From Variovorax sp. dw_308 (lineage in GTDB: Bacteria; Pseudomonadota; Gammaproteobacteria; Burkholderiales; Burkholderiaceae_C): DNA of 64,000 bases. The notes below the pieces were generated by a model. It searched no databases and was not told where the DNA came from. It saw only the letters and a list, made by a program, of their open reading frames with translations. The stretch lies in the NCBI RefSeq assembly GCF_019207085.1, contig NZ_JAATOM010000012.1, positions 124,001 to 188,000 on the forward strand, given 5' to 3'. Made by a program: the position numbers and the translations under genes. This document shows positions 24,657 through 31,391 of the stretch, piece after piece (position 1 is the first letter of the stretch; every line of letters begins with the position of its first letter).

Positions 24657-24974
24657 TCAGCCGTTGTCCGGCGCCAGCGGAATATCGCCCAGCGCCTCGT
24701 CGTTGCGCACGCCATGCGCGGCCTTCAGCAGGCCGATCGACAAGCCCTCTTCCTGATTCGCGAAGCCCTTGGCAATGCCTTCGAGCGCATTCGCCAGGTT
24801 GCTGTCGCCGTCGTCGCGGGCGTCCATGCTGATGTTGAGCACCCGCGCCGCCATCTGGCGGTAGCTGACCACGCCGGATCGTTCGAGCAGCGCCACGAGG
24901 TCCAGATAGAGCGCAAGGTTGACGTCGAAGACCAGCTTCGCGGAAACATCGAGATCTTCGTGCCTGTTCTCCAT
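24657..24974 (-). CDS. Conserved-looking hypothetical protein
   Basis: This 105-residue soluble protein has no domain I recognise. It is helical and acidic, with DVNLALYLDLVALLERSGVV and SYRQMAARVLNISMDARDDG, then SIGLLKAAHGVRNDEA. No signal peptide or membrane segment is present. The ribosome site GAGGAGCAAAGCC before ATG 24972-24974 is strong, supporting a real gene. It starts 14 bases after the rlmB stop and is probably the last gene of that transcript. Confidence 0.7.
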   Translation of the reverse strand: MENRHEDLDVSAKLVFDVNLALYLDLVALLERSGVVSYRQMAARVLNISMDARDDGDSNLANALEGIAKGFANQEEGLSIGLLKAAHGVRNDEALGDIPLAPDNG

Positions 24975-24988
24975 GGCTTTGCTCCTCT

Positions 24989-25744
24989 TTAGATACGGAT
25001 GGGTTGGCGCTGCCGCATGGCCTCATAGAGGCACACGCCGCTGGCCACGGACACATTCAAGCTTTCTACCGCACCCGCCATCGGGATGCTGATCAATTCG
25101 TCGCAGGTCTTGCGCGTCAGTTGCCGCATGCCTTCGCCTTCGGCGCCCAGCACCAGCGCCAGCGGACGCTTCAAGTCGCACTGGTAGAGCGTACCCGACG
25201 CGTCGTCGCTGGTACCCACGCACCAGATGTTGCGCTCCTTCAGCTCGTTCAACGTGCGCGCCAGGTTGGTCACCATGAAGTAGGGCACCGTGTCGGCCGC
25301 GCCGCTCGCCACCTTGGCCACGGTGGCGTTGATGCCGGCCGCATGGTCCTTCGGCGCGATCACCGCATGGGCCCCGGCGCCATCGGCCACGCGCAGGCAA
25401 GCGCCCAGGTTGTGCGGGTCGGTCACGCCGTCGAGCACCAGCATCAGCGGCACGGTGCCGGCGGCTTCGAGGCCTTCCAGCAGCTCGTCGATCGAATGGC
25501 TTTGCTGCATCGGCGAAACCCGTGCGGCGACGCCCTGGTGCCCGTGGCTGCCGGCCAGCTTGGCAATGCGCAGCGCATCCGCCTCGACCAGCCGGACGCC
25601 GGCCTCCTGCGCTCGCGTGACGAAGGTTTTCATGCGCGCATCGCGACGGCTGGCATCGAACAGCACCTCCAGCACCGATGCCGGCGCCGTCTTGATGCGC
25701 ACGCCCACGGCATGGAAGCCGAAAATTACTTTGGGGGAAGACAT
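24989..25744 (-). CDS. rlmB: 23S rRNA (guanosine-2'-O)-methyltransferase RlmB
   Basis: This 251-residue SPOUT methyltransferase of TrmH group 3 methylates the 2'-OH of a 23S rRNA guanosine (G2251 in E. coli) using S-adenosylmethionine. An N-terminal substrate-binding domain (KVIFGFHAVGVRI) precedes the knot-fold motifs DPHNLGACLRVADGAGA (motif 1), LVLGAEGEGM (motif 2) and ESLNVSVASGVCLYEA (motif 3). The ATG at 25742-25744 matches the family start MSSPKVIFGFHAV; the upstream in-frame extension has no similarity. It lies at the distal end of the ybbA-led leftward group. Confidence 0.92.
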   Translation of the reverse strand: MSSPKVIFGFHAVGVRIKTAPASVLEVLFDASRRDARMKTFVTRAQEAGVRLVEADALRIAKLAGSHGHQGVAARVSPMQQSHSIDELLEGLEAAGTVPLMLVLDGVTDPHNLGACLRVADGAGAHAVIAPKDHAAGINATVAKVASGAADTVPYFMVTNLARTLNELKERNIWCVGTSDDASGTLYQCDLKRPLALVLGAEGEGMRQLTRKTCDELISIPMAGAVESLNVSVASGVCLYEAMRQRQPIRI

Positions 25745-25804
25745 CGCGCGATTATCGATGGCGCGCCGCCCGCGCCTGATGAAACCCGGCAAGCAAGACT
25801 TGAC

Positions 25805-26788
25805 TCATGCAATGGGCAGGCCGCTCGTGGCCTGGCTCAGTTGATCGTGGACGTCCTGCACGCGCTGCGCGGCTGGGTGCACCTTCGCGCTACCGACCGC
25901 CTCCAGGAAGCGGCAGGCCGCGTGGCCACGCGCCGATGCGTCATAGCGCCGGACCCAGGCCTCGCGCATGGGCAGGCGTTCCGGCGCCACGGGCCAGACG
26001 CCGGGCCGTGGGCGCAGGTGATCGGCGATGCCGATGCGCCAGGGTTTCGCCGTCAGGCGCGCACGAAAGCAACCCTGGTTCTGGCACATGCGTGCATAGA
26101 CCTTGTCGACGCCCAATTGCCTGAAGCACTCCGTCACGGCCGCACTCGCCGGATCGAAGACATCGTGCATCGCCAGCAACCGGAAGCCCGCGGGCGTGCG
26201 GTAGATGCGCAAGTGCCAGTCCGCATGTTGCTGCATGAAGCGTGCAATGCGCGCCTTGGCCCGCTTCTCCGGCCCCGGGTTGACGGCGCTCGCATCGCCA
26301 CGCTTGCGATCCTTGCCGATGCGCAGCGCCACGGCAAACACCGCCACCGCCGCGATCGCCCCGGCAATCCACGATTCCGCAGACCAGCCGGCCAGCAGGC
26401 CCGCGATCAGCGCCGGGCCGAGCGCGAACTCCATCGCGCCGCTGTCCATCTTGTGCGACTCGAAGTCGATGTCGAGGAACAGCACGTCTGGCGTATTGAG
26501 GCACAGCGCGCCATAGCTGTTGCGCGTGATCACCGCATCGCCCGCGCGCTGCACGATCTCCTCGCGGATCGGCATGCCATCCGCGCCGTTGTAGGCCACC
26601 TTGCGCTCCCGCCGCGCCAGTTGCTCACCCGAGGCGATGCGGTCGAACGCGGCCAGCGTGCGCGCGTCGGCATGGCGCTGCGCCGCCTCCGCGCTTTCGT
26701 CGGACCAGCCGAAGCGCCGCACTGTCACCTGCTGGCCGTTGACATGATCCTGTACGCGCCCTTCCGCCCAATGCGCCGGAATGATCAT
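25805..26788 (-). CDS. Uncharacterised protein with embedded hydrophobic segment
   Basis: This 327-residue protein is not one I can name. The N-terminal part has KVAYNGADGMPIREEIV and VITRNSYGALCLNTPDVLFL with an acidic pair (Asp106, Asp108). A hydrophobic stretch at about 123-157 could form one or two membrane helices. Then come RIYRTPAGFRLLAMHDVFDP (about 194-213) and CFRARLTAKPWRIG. A DxD strand followed by an RT-x-x-G-...-H strand recalls primase-polymerase (AEP) folds, but the match is loose and the inserted membrane segment argues against it. It lies 21 bases after an L7/L12-like gene, in the same transcript as ybbA and rlmB. Confidence 0.75.
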   Translation of the reverse strand: MIIPAHWAEGRVQDHVNGQQVTVRRFGWSDESAEAAQRHADARTLAAFDRIASGEQLARRERKVAYNGADGMPIREEIVQRAGDAVITRNSYGALCLNTPDVLFLDIDFESHKMDSGAMEFALGPALIAGLLAGWSAESWIAGAIAAVAVFAVALRIGKDRKRGDASAVNPGPEKRAKARIARFMQQHADWHLRIYRTPAGFRLLAMHDVFDPASAAVTECFRQLGVDKVYARMCQNQGCFRARLTAKPWRIGIADHLRPRPGVWPVAPERLPMREAWVRRYDASARGHAACRFLEAVGSAKVHPAAQRVQDVHDQLSQATSGLPIA

Positions 26789-26809
26789 CCCTTGAAGCTC
26801 CCCATTGAC

Positions 26810-27178
26810 CTATTCACCCGCCTTGAAAAACCGCCAGGCGATCACCGCGATGGCCAGCAGCACCAGCCAGAACACCGGCGACGAGAGGAAGGTGCTGCGC
26901 ACGCGCCCGGGCTCGGCCATCGGATCGGCGAGCACATTGCGCATGCCGCGCTCCACCGGCGCGTGATGGGCCGGCGGCGCGAACGCCTCGTCGAAGTCCT
27001 CCGTCGTGCCCGCTGCCACGCCCAGGGGCGACCGGTCGCCGTTGCGATAGCGCTCGACCGCATCCTTCGCCTCCTTGAGGCCGAGCCCGGTGTGCTCGCG
27101 GACCAGCTTGATGGCCTCGATCCACTCGCCGCGATCGATCGCGGCAATCGCTTCGGGCGGCAGGTTGAGGTTCGACAT
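26810..27178 (-). CDS. Ribosomal L7/L12 C-terminal-domain-like membrane-anchored protein
   Basis: This is a 122-residue protein. Residues from about 5 to 42 (LPPEAIAAIDRGEWIEAIKL, then GLGLKEAKDAVE) match the L7/L12 C-terminal fold, the part of the ribosomal stalk that binds translation factors. A polar linker and one C-terminal hydrophobic helix (FWLVLLAIAVIAWRFF) follow, ending in KAGE. The fold would therefore face the cytoplasm at the membrane. The start at 27178 has GAGG nine bases upstream; an ATG two codons earlier is also possible. Function unknown. Confidence 0.8.
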   Translation of the reverse strand: MSNLNLPPEAIAAIDRGEWIEAIKLVREHTGLGLKEAKDAVERYRNGDRSPLGVAAGTTEDFDEAFAPPAHHAPVERGMRNVLADPMAEPGRVRSTFLSSPVFWLVLLAIAVIAWRFFKAGE

Positions 27179-27199
27179 GGCCATGATCCTCGATTGCGA

Positions 27200-27889
27200 C
27201 TATGAATCGGACGCGACCCGCCCGGCCTCGATCGTGATGCGCCGTTCGCACTGCGCCGCGATGCCGCGATCATGCGTCACCAGGACCAGCGTGGTGCCGC
27301 GTTCGCGGTTCAGGTCGAACATCAGCTTCATGACCTGCTCGCCGGTCGCGAAGTCCAGGCTGCCGGTCGGCTCGTCGGCCAGCAGCAGCGCCGGCTGCAC
27401 CACGAAGGCGCGCGCCAGCGCCACGCGCTGCTGCTCGCCGCCGGACAGCACCTTGGGATAGTGGCCGAGCCGCTGCCCCAGTCCGACGCGGCCCAGCATC
27501 TCGGTGGCCGCCTTGCGCGCATCCTTGCGGTCGGCCAGTTCGAGCGGCAGCATCACGTTCTCGAGCGCACTCAGGTTGGCCAGCAACTGGAAGCTCTGGA
27601 ACACGAAGCCGACCTTCTGCGCACGCAGCGCGGCACGGTCGTCCTCGTCGATGGAGAAGATGTCCGCGCCCGCCAGCTTCACCGTGCCGCGCGTCGGCGT
27701 GTCGAGCCCCGCGATGATCGACAGCAGCGTGCTCTTGCCCGAGCCCGAGGCGCCGACGATGGCCGCGGTCTCCTTCGCACCCAAGGTGAAATCGATGTCC
27801 TGCAGAATGTCCAGCGTGCCGGCCGAGTCGGTGACGGACTTGAACACATGCTCGACCGCCACGATTGGCTCGGACTTGGGTACAGACAT
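27200..27889 (-). CDS. ybbA: ABC transporter ATP-binding protein, YbbA/LolD type
   Basis: This 229-residue ABC ATPase has Walker A GASGSGKST, a Q-loop in FVFQSFQLLANLSALENV, the signature LSGGEQQRVALARA, Walker B ALLLADEPTGSLD and a switch histidine in LVTHD. The sequence is of the MacB/LolD/YbbA group, which works with FtsX-like membrane subunits. It is divergent from tesA, the same partnership as ybbA/tesA in enterobacteria. The usual ybbP permease is not next to it. Only 17 bases separate the two divergent starts. Confidence 0.88.
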   Translation of the reverse strand: MSVPKSEPIVAVEHVFKSVTDSAGTLDILQDIDFTLGAKETAAIVGASGSGKSTLLSIIAGLDTPTRGTVKLAGADIFSIDEDDRAALRAQKVGFVFQSFQLLANLSALENVMLPLELADRKDARKAATEMLGRVGLGQRLGHYPKVLSGGEQQRVALARAFVVQPALLLADEPTGSLDFATGEQVMKLMFDLNRERGTTLVLVTHDRGIAAQCERRITIEAGRVASDS

Positions 27890-27906
27890 TTGGAAGGGCT
27901 CTCGTT

Positions 27907-28551
27907 TTGAATCGCAGACACTTTATCCCGGCCGCCTCGCTGGCCCTCGCAATGGGCTTTCCGGGGCTGGGCGCATGGGCCCAGTCGAGCGGCGGTCCCA
28001 CCGTGCTGATCATGGGCGATTCGCTGAGCGCGGAGTACGGTCTCAAGCGTGGCGAAGGCTGGGTCGCACTGCTGGAGAAGCGCCTGGCCGACGAGAAGAT
28101 TCCAGCCCAGGTCATCAACGCCAGCATCAGCGGCGAGACCACCGCTGGCGGCAAGTCGCGCGTCGACGCTTTGCTCAAGACGCACAAGCCGAACGTCGTG
28201 GTGATCGAGCTCGGCGCCAACGACGCGCTGCGCGGCCTGCCCTACACCCAGACCCAGGCCAATCTCTCGGCCATGGTCGACGCGTCGAAGGCGGCGGGCG
28301 CCAAGGTCCTGATCGTCGGCATCCAGGTGCCGCCGAACTACGGCATGACCTACCTCAACAACTTCTCGAAGGTCTTCACCAACGTCGGCGTGGCGGGCAA
28401 GGCGCCGGTGGTGCCGTTCATGCTCAAGGGCGTGGCCGACGGTCCCGATGCCGCGACGATGTTCCAGCCCGACCGCATCCACCCCGTGGCCGCGGCGCAT
28501 CCACGGATCCTCGACAACATCTGGCCGGAACTGAAGAAACTGCTGAAGTGA
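27907..28551 (+). CDS. tesA: TesA-type arylesterase/lysophospholipase (SGNH hydrolase)
   Basis: This 214-residue periplasmic esterase cleaves acyl esters, thioesters or lysophospholipids. A signal peptide (NRRHFIPAASLALAMGF to AWAQS) precedes block I GDSLS with nucleophile Ser39. Block III is ELGANDALRG, and the Asp-His pair is in PDRIHPVAAAHP. The TTG at 27907-27909 gives a clean signal peptide and has AAGGGCT upstream. An ATG at 27865 lies inside the divergent ATPase gene and would add a non-signal leader. Its transcript ends at the terminator near 28586. Confidence 0.9.
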   Translation: MNRRHFIPAASLALAMGFPGLGAWAQSSGGPTVLIMGDSLSAEYGLKRGEGWVALLEKRLADEKIPAQVINASISGETTAGGKSRVDALLKTHKPNVVVIELGANDALRGLPYTQTQANLSAMVDASKAAGAKVLIVGIQVPPNYGMTYLNNFSKVFTNVGVAGKAPVVPFMLKGVADGPDAATMFQPDRIHPVAAAHPRILDNIWPELKKLLK

Positions 28552-28585
28552 AGTAGCTTCGCGGCTCGCAGCGCGCGCCAACGAG

Positions 28586-28620
28586 AAAGCCGCCGCCTGC
28601 ATGGCGCAGGTGGCGGCTTT
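28586..28620. terminator. Bidirectional Rho-independent terminator after tesA
   Basis: AAAGCCGCC (28586-28594) pairs with GGCGGCTTT (28612-28620), with a further CCTGC/GCAGG pairing inside. On the plus strand TTTTT follows. On the minus strand the stem ends in CTTT. It lies between convergent tesA and the small lysine-rich gene. Confidence 0.8.
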
Positions 28621-28645
28621 TTCGTGGCGGGTTCGGTGGGACCGT

Positions 28646-28849
28646 TCAGCCGTTCTTCGTCGGGATCGTGGGCACCGTCGGGGCCTCGTTCTCGAGCGAA
28701 GCCACGTCCGTTTCCGGATCGCCTGGCATCAACCCTTCGCTGCTCGGGCTCAGCTTTCGGGTGGCCTTCTCCCGCAACTTTTCTTCCTTCTTCTTCTTCT
28801 TGGCCAGTTCCTTTTGGCGCTTCTCGTATCCGTAGTTGGGTGCGGCCAT
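28646..28849 (-). CDS. Small lysine-rich cytoplasmic protein
   Basis: This is a 67-residue protein. The N-terminal half (NYGYEKRQKELAKKKKKEEK) is a strongly basic helix, and the C-terminal half is acidic and Pro/Thr-rich (ENEAPTVPTIPTKNG). Proteins with this layout are widespread in Burkholderiales, but no function is known to me. Binding to nucleic acid or ribosomes through the Lys-rich helix is a guess. AGGAGCAAC before the ATG is a strong ribosome site, supporting translation despite the size. Confidence 0.75.
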   Translation of the reverse strand: MAAPNYGYEKRQKELAKKKKKEEKLREKATRKLSPSSEGLMPGDPETDVASLENEAPTVPTIPTKNG

Positions 28850-28939
28850 GTTGCTCCTGATGTCGCGCCCCGGAAGCGGGGCAAACCGGCACCCACTTTA
28901 AGCGATAACGCTTCCCGCGAAAACGCACCGGAAGCGTTG

Positions 28940-30145
28940 TCAGTTACGCATGCCGTCCAGCGCTTGCGCCAGGTCGTCCCGTAAGTCGGCCAGCGCTTCC
29001 AGGCCCACCGAGAAACGCACCAGCGTGCCCTTGTAGGGCCAGCGCGCCACGCTCGCGTCGCGCATCAAGCGGATGTCGTAGGGCACGACCAGGCTGATCG
29101 GGCCGCCCCATGAATAGCCCAGTCGAAACAGTTTCAAGCCGTCACAAAAACGATCGACCTCTTCGCTGCTGAATCGCTCGTCGAACACCACCGAGAAGAT
29201 GCCGGCGGCGAGGTCGCGGGCGCCGCACAGCGCGCGCCAGTGCTCATGCCCCGGCGAGCCTTCGATGGCCGGATGCAGCACCTGCGCGATCTCGTCGCGC
29301 GCGCCCAGCCAGTGCGCCAACGCGCGCGCGGCCTTGTCATGGGCCGCATAGCGGATCGCGATGCTCGGCAGCGAGCGCAGCAGCGTCTCGACGTCGCCCA
29401 CCCCGACACCCCAGCCCATGCGCATGTGCGTGAGCTTCAGCGCCTGGTGCAGGCGCCCGTCGTCGCGGGTGACCACGCTGCCCATCAGCACGTCGCCGCC
29501 GCCGCTCGGGTACTTGGTCAGCGCATGGACCGACACGTCCACGCCCTGCCCGGTGCCGTTGAAGTCGAACGGGTCGAAGGCCAGGCCGGCGCCCCAGGTG
29601 TTGTCCAGCGCGGTGATCACGCCACGTGCGCGGCACAGGTCCACCAGTGCAGGCAGGTCCGGGAACTCCATCGTCACCGAGCCCGCGGCCTCGAGCCAGA
29701 CCAGCCTGGTGCGCTCCGACAGCTTGGCCGCCAGATCGGCCGGATTCATCGCGTCGTACGTGCGGTGCGTGATGCCGAAGTTGGCCAGCTCGCCGTTGGC
29801 CAGCGCCTTGTTGGGACCGTAGGCGTTGTCGGGCAGCAGCACCTCGTCACCGGTCTTGAGGAAGGCGAAGGCCACCAGCGCGATGGACGCCAGACCGCTG
29901 GGCACCAGCAGGCAATGCGTGCCACCCTCCAGCGTGGCCAACCGCTCTTCCAGCGTGAAGGTGGTGGGCGTCCCATGCAGGCCGTAGGTGTAGCCCACCT
30001 TGGTCTTCCAGTCGCGCGCACGCATGGCCGCGACATCGGCGAAGAAGACCGTCGAGGCCTTGTAGGTGCCCGGCTGCGGCGCCGCGAACTTCGCGGGCGG
30101 CTTGTAGGGATGGTGGATGAGGTCGGTGATCGGTTCGTGAGCCAT
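28940..30145 (-). CDS. metC: Cystathionine beta-lyase-type PLP enzyme
   Basis: This 401-residue enzyme of the Cys/Met-metabolism PLP family is expected to cleave cystathionine to homocysteine, pyruvate and ammonia. The pyridoxal-phosphate lysine is in VHALTKYPSGGGDVLMG. Upstream are the phosphate-site region HCLLVPSGLASIAL and ALDNTWGAGLAFDPF. The C-terminal YSWGGPISLV and RFSVGLEALADL are typical. Related gamma-lyases have a similar look, so the exact bond is by family. The ATG at 30143-30145 lies 126 bases from the divergent VOC gene. Confidence 0.87.
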   Translation of the reverse strand: MAHEPITDLIHHPYKPPAKFAAPQPGTYKASTVFFADVAAMRARDWKTKVGYTYGLHGTPTTFTLEERLATLEGGTHCLLVPSGLASIALVAFAFLKTGDEVLLPDNAYGPNKALANGELANFGITHRTYDAMNPADLAAKLSERTRLVWLEAAGSVTMEFPDLPALVDLCRARGVITALDNTWGAGLAFDPFDFNGTGQGVDVSVHALTKYPSGGGDVLMGSVVTRDDGRLHQALKLTHMRMGWGVGVGDVETLLRSLPSIAIRYAAHDKAARALAHWLGARDEIAQVLHPAIEGSPGHEHWRALCGARDLAAGIFSVVFDERFSSEEVDRFCDGLKLFRLGYSWGGPISLVVPYDIRLMRDASVARWPYKGTLVRFSVGLEALADLRDDLAQALDGMRN

Positions 30146-30271
30146 GTCGCGATGCTAGCCCGGTTGCGGGCCGCGGCGCTGGGGCGCGCACGACCGCAGC
30201 TGAGGCACCCGTGCGACAAGGGCGCAGAATGAACCCGGCGCGCGCAGACGCGCATCCAGGAGCAAGTTGCC

Positions 30272-30715
30272 ATGGCGATCCACGAACTCTTCCCCTACCT
30301 GCGCGTGCACGACGCCGCGGCCGCCATCGATTTCTACTGCGCCCTCTTCGCCGTCAAGGAAAAGTTCAGGCTGACAGAACCCGGTGGACGGATCGGCCAT
30401 GCCGAGATCGACTTCGGCAACGGCGCCACCTTGATGCTGTCAGACGCGTATCCCGAGTACGGCATGGACAGCGCACGCACCATCGGCGCGAGCCCCGTGG
30501 CCATGCACCTCCACGTCGACGACGCGGATGCGCTGATCGAGCGCGCGGTCGCCGCGGGCGCCACGCTGGTGATGGCGCCGCAGGACCATTTCTACGGAGA
30601 GCGCTCCGGCAGCTTCGACGACCCGTTCGGGCATCGATGGAGCATCGGGCACAGCATCGAAGAAGTGACGCCCGAGGAAATGCAGCGGCGGTACACCGCC
30701 ATGATGACTAACTGA
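30272..30715 (+). CDS. VOC-family (glyoxalase/PhnB-like) protein
   Basis: This 147-residue single-chain VOC protein has two beta-alpha-beta modules. They are FPYLRVHDAAAAIDFYCALF at the start and MHLHVDDADALIERAVAAGA in the second half, with the closing FGHRWSIGHSIEEVTPEEMQ. The FGHRW ending is typical of PhnB/YdfO-like members, which include antibiotic-binding proteins and enzymes of unknown role. Metal ligands are not certain. AGGAGCAAGTTGCC before the ATG is a good ribosome site. Confidence 0.88.
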   Translation: MAIHELFPYLRVHDAAAAIDFYCALFAVKEKFRLTEPGGRIGHAEIDFGNGATLMLSDAYPEYGMDSARTIGASPVAMHLHVDDADALIERAVAAGATLVMAPQDHFYGERSGSFDDPFGHRWSIGHSIEEVTPEEMQRRYTAMMTN

Positions 30716-30733
30716 ATGAATAGGCCCCGAGGA

Positions 30734-30799
30734 CCGGGCTATGCCCGGCCCGCTTCCCGAGGGGGATCAAGTCGAGATGGCAAAGCCACATCGACTTGA
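30734..30799. terminator. Paired hairpins between convergent VOC and phosphoribosyltransferase genes
   Basis: The first hairpin is CCGGGC-TAT-GCCCGG (30734-30748). The second is longer: TCAAGTCGAGATGG (30767-30780) against CCACATCGACTTGA (30786-30799), 12 of 14 pairs around a 5-base loop. Neither has a T run. They lie between two converging stops, so a transcript-ending or RNA-protecting role is likely. Confidence 0.45.
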
Positions 30800-30804
30800 G
30801 CGAC

Positions 30805-31329
30805 TCACACCGACCACTTCTCGATCAGCTTCTCCGCGCCCATGCCGTCGTAGCCCTCGAAGGGCTGGTGGATCCACGGATTGGTCGAGAGGAATTCGAC
30901 CGAGTAGTCCGGCTCGAAGGTCGACAGGGCCTTGGTCCAGATCACGGCGCTGCGCAGTTCAGTGATGGGTGCATAGCGGTTGCGAAGCATGTCGACCACC
31001 GCGTGCAGCGTATGGCCCGAGTCCGCCAGGTCGTCCACCAGCAGCACCTTGCCGGCGATCTCGCCCTTGGGCGTGGTGATGTAGCGGGCGATATCGAGGT
31101 GGCCCTGGATCGTGCCGGCGTCCGCACGGTAGGAACTGGTCGACATGATGGCCAACGGCTTGTCGAAGATGCGCGAGAGCACGTCGCCGGGGCGCATGCC
31201 GCCACGCGCCAGGCACAGGATGGTGTCGAACTCCCATCCCGACTGATGCACCTTGATCGCGAGCTTCTCGATCAGATTGTGGTACTCGTCATAGCTCACG
31301 TAGAGATGCTTGCCGTCTTCCGTCAACAT
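30805..31329 (-). CDS. Phosphoribosyltransferase (hypoxanthine/guanine type)
   Basis: This is a 174-residue type I phosphoribosyltransferase. The PRPP-binding loop is VLLVDDLADSGHTL (about 95-108), and CLARGGMRPGDVLSRIF forms the pyrophosphate loop. Members of this group transfer phosphoribose to hypoxanthine, guanine or xanthine for purine salvage. The ATG at 31327-31329 follows CAGGAGCCAACCC. It comes 62 bases after purA on the same strand, which fits a joint purine role. The exact base specificity is not visible. Confidence 0.88.
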   Translation of the reverse strand: MLTEDGKHLYVSYDEYHNLIEKLAIKVHQSGWEFDTILCLARGGMRPGDVLSRIFDKPLAIMSTSSYRADAGTIQGHLDIARYITTPKGEIAGKVLLVDDLADSGHTLHAVVDMLRNRYAPITELRSAVIWTKALSTFEPDYSVEFLSTNPWIHQPFEGYDGMGAEKLIEKWSV

Positions 31330-31391
31330 GGGTTGGCTCCTGAACTTTGGATGTTTTTGAGGTCGTGGGAAATCAATGATCTCGGCGATGA

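Noticed and set aside
25004..27205. 733-residue open frame on the plus strand across rlmB, the unknown gene and the L7/L12-like gene
   Set aside because: It spans three genes with good starts and family matches on the minus strand. It shows no motif.
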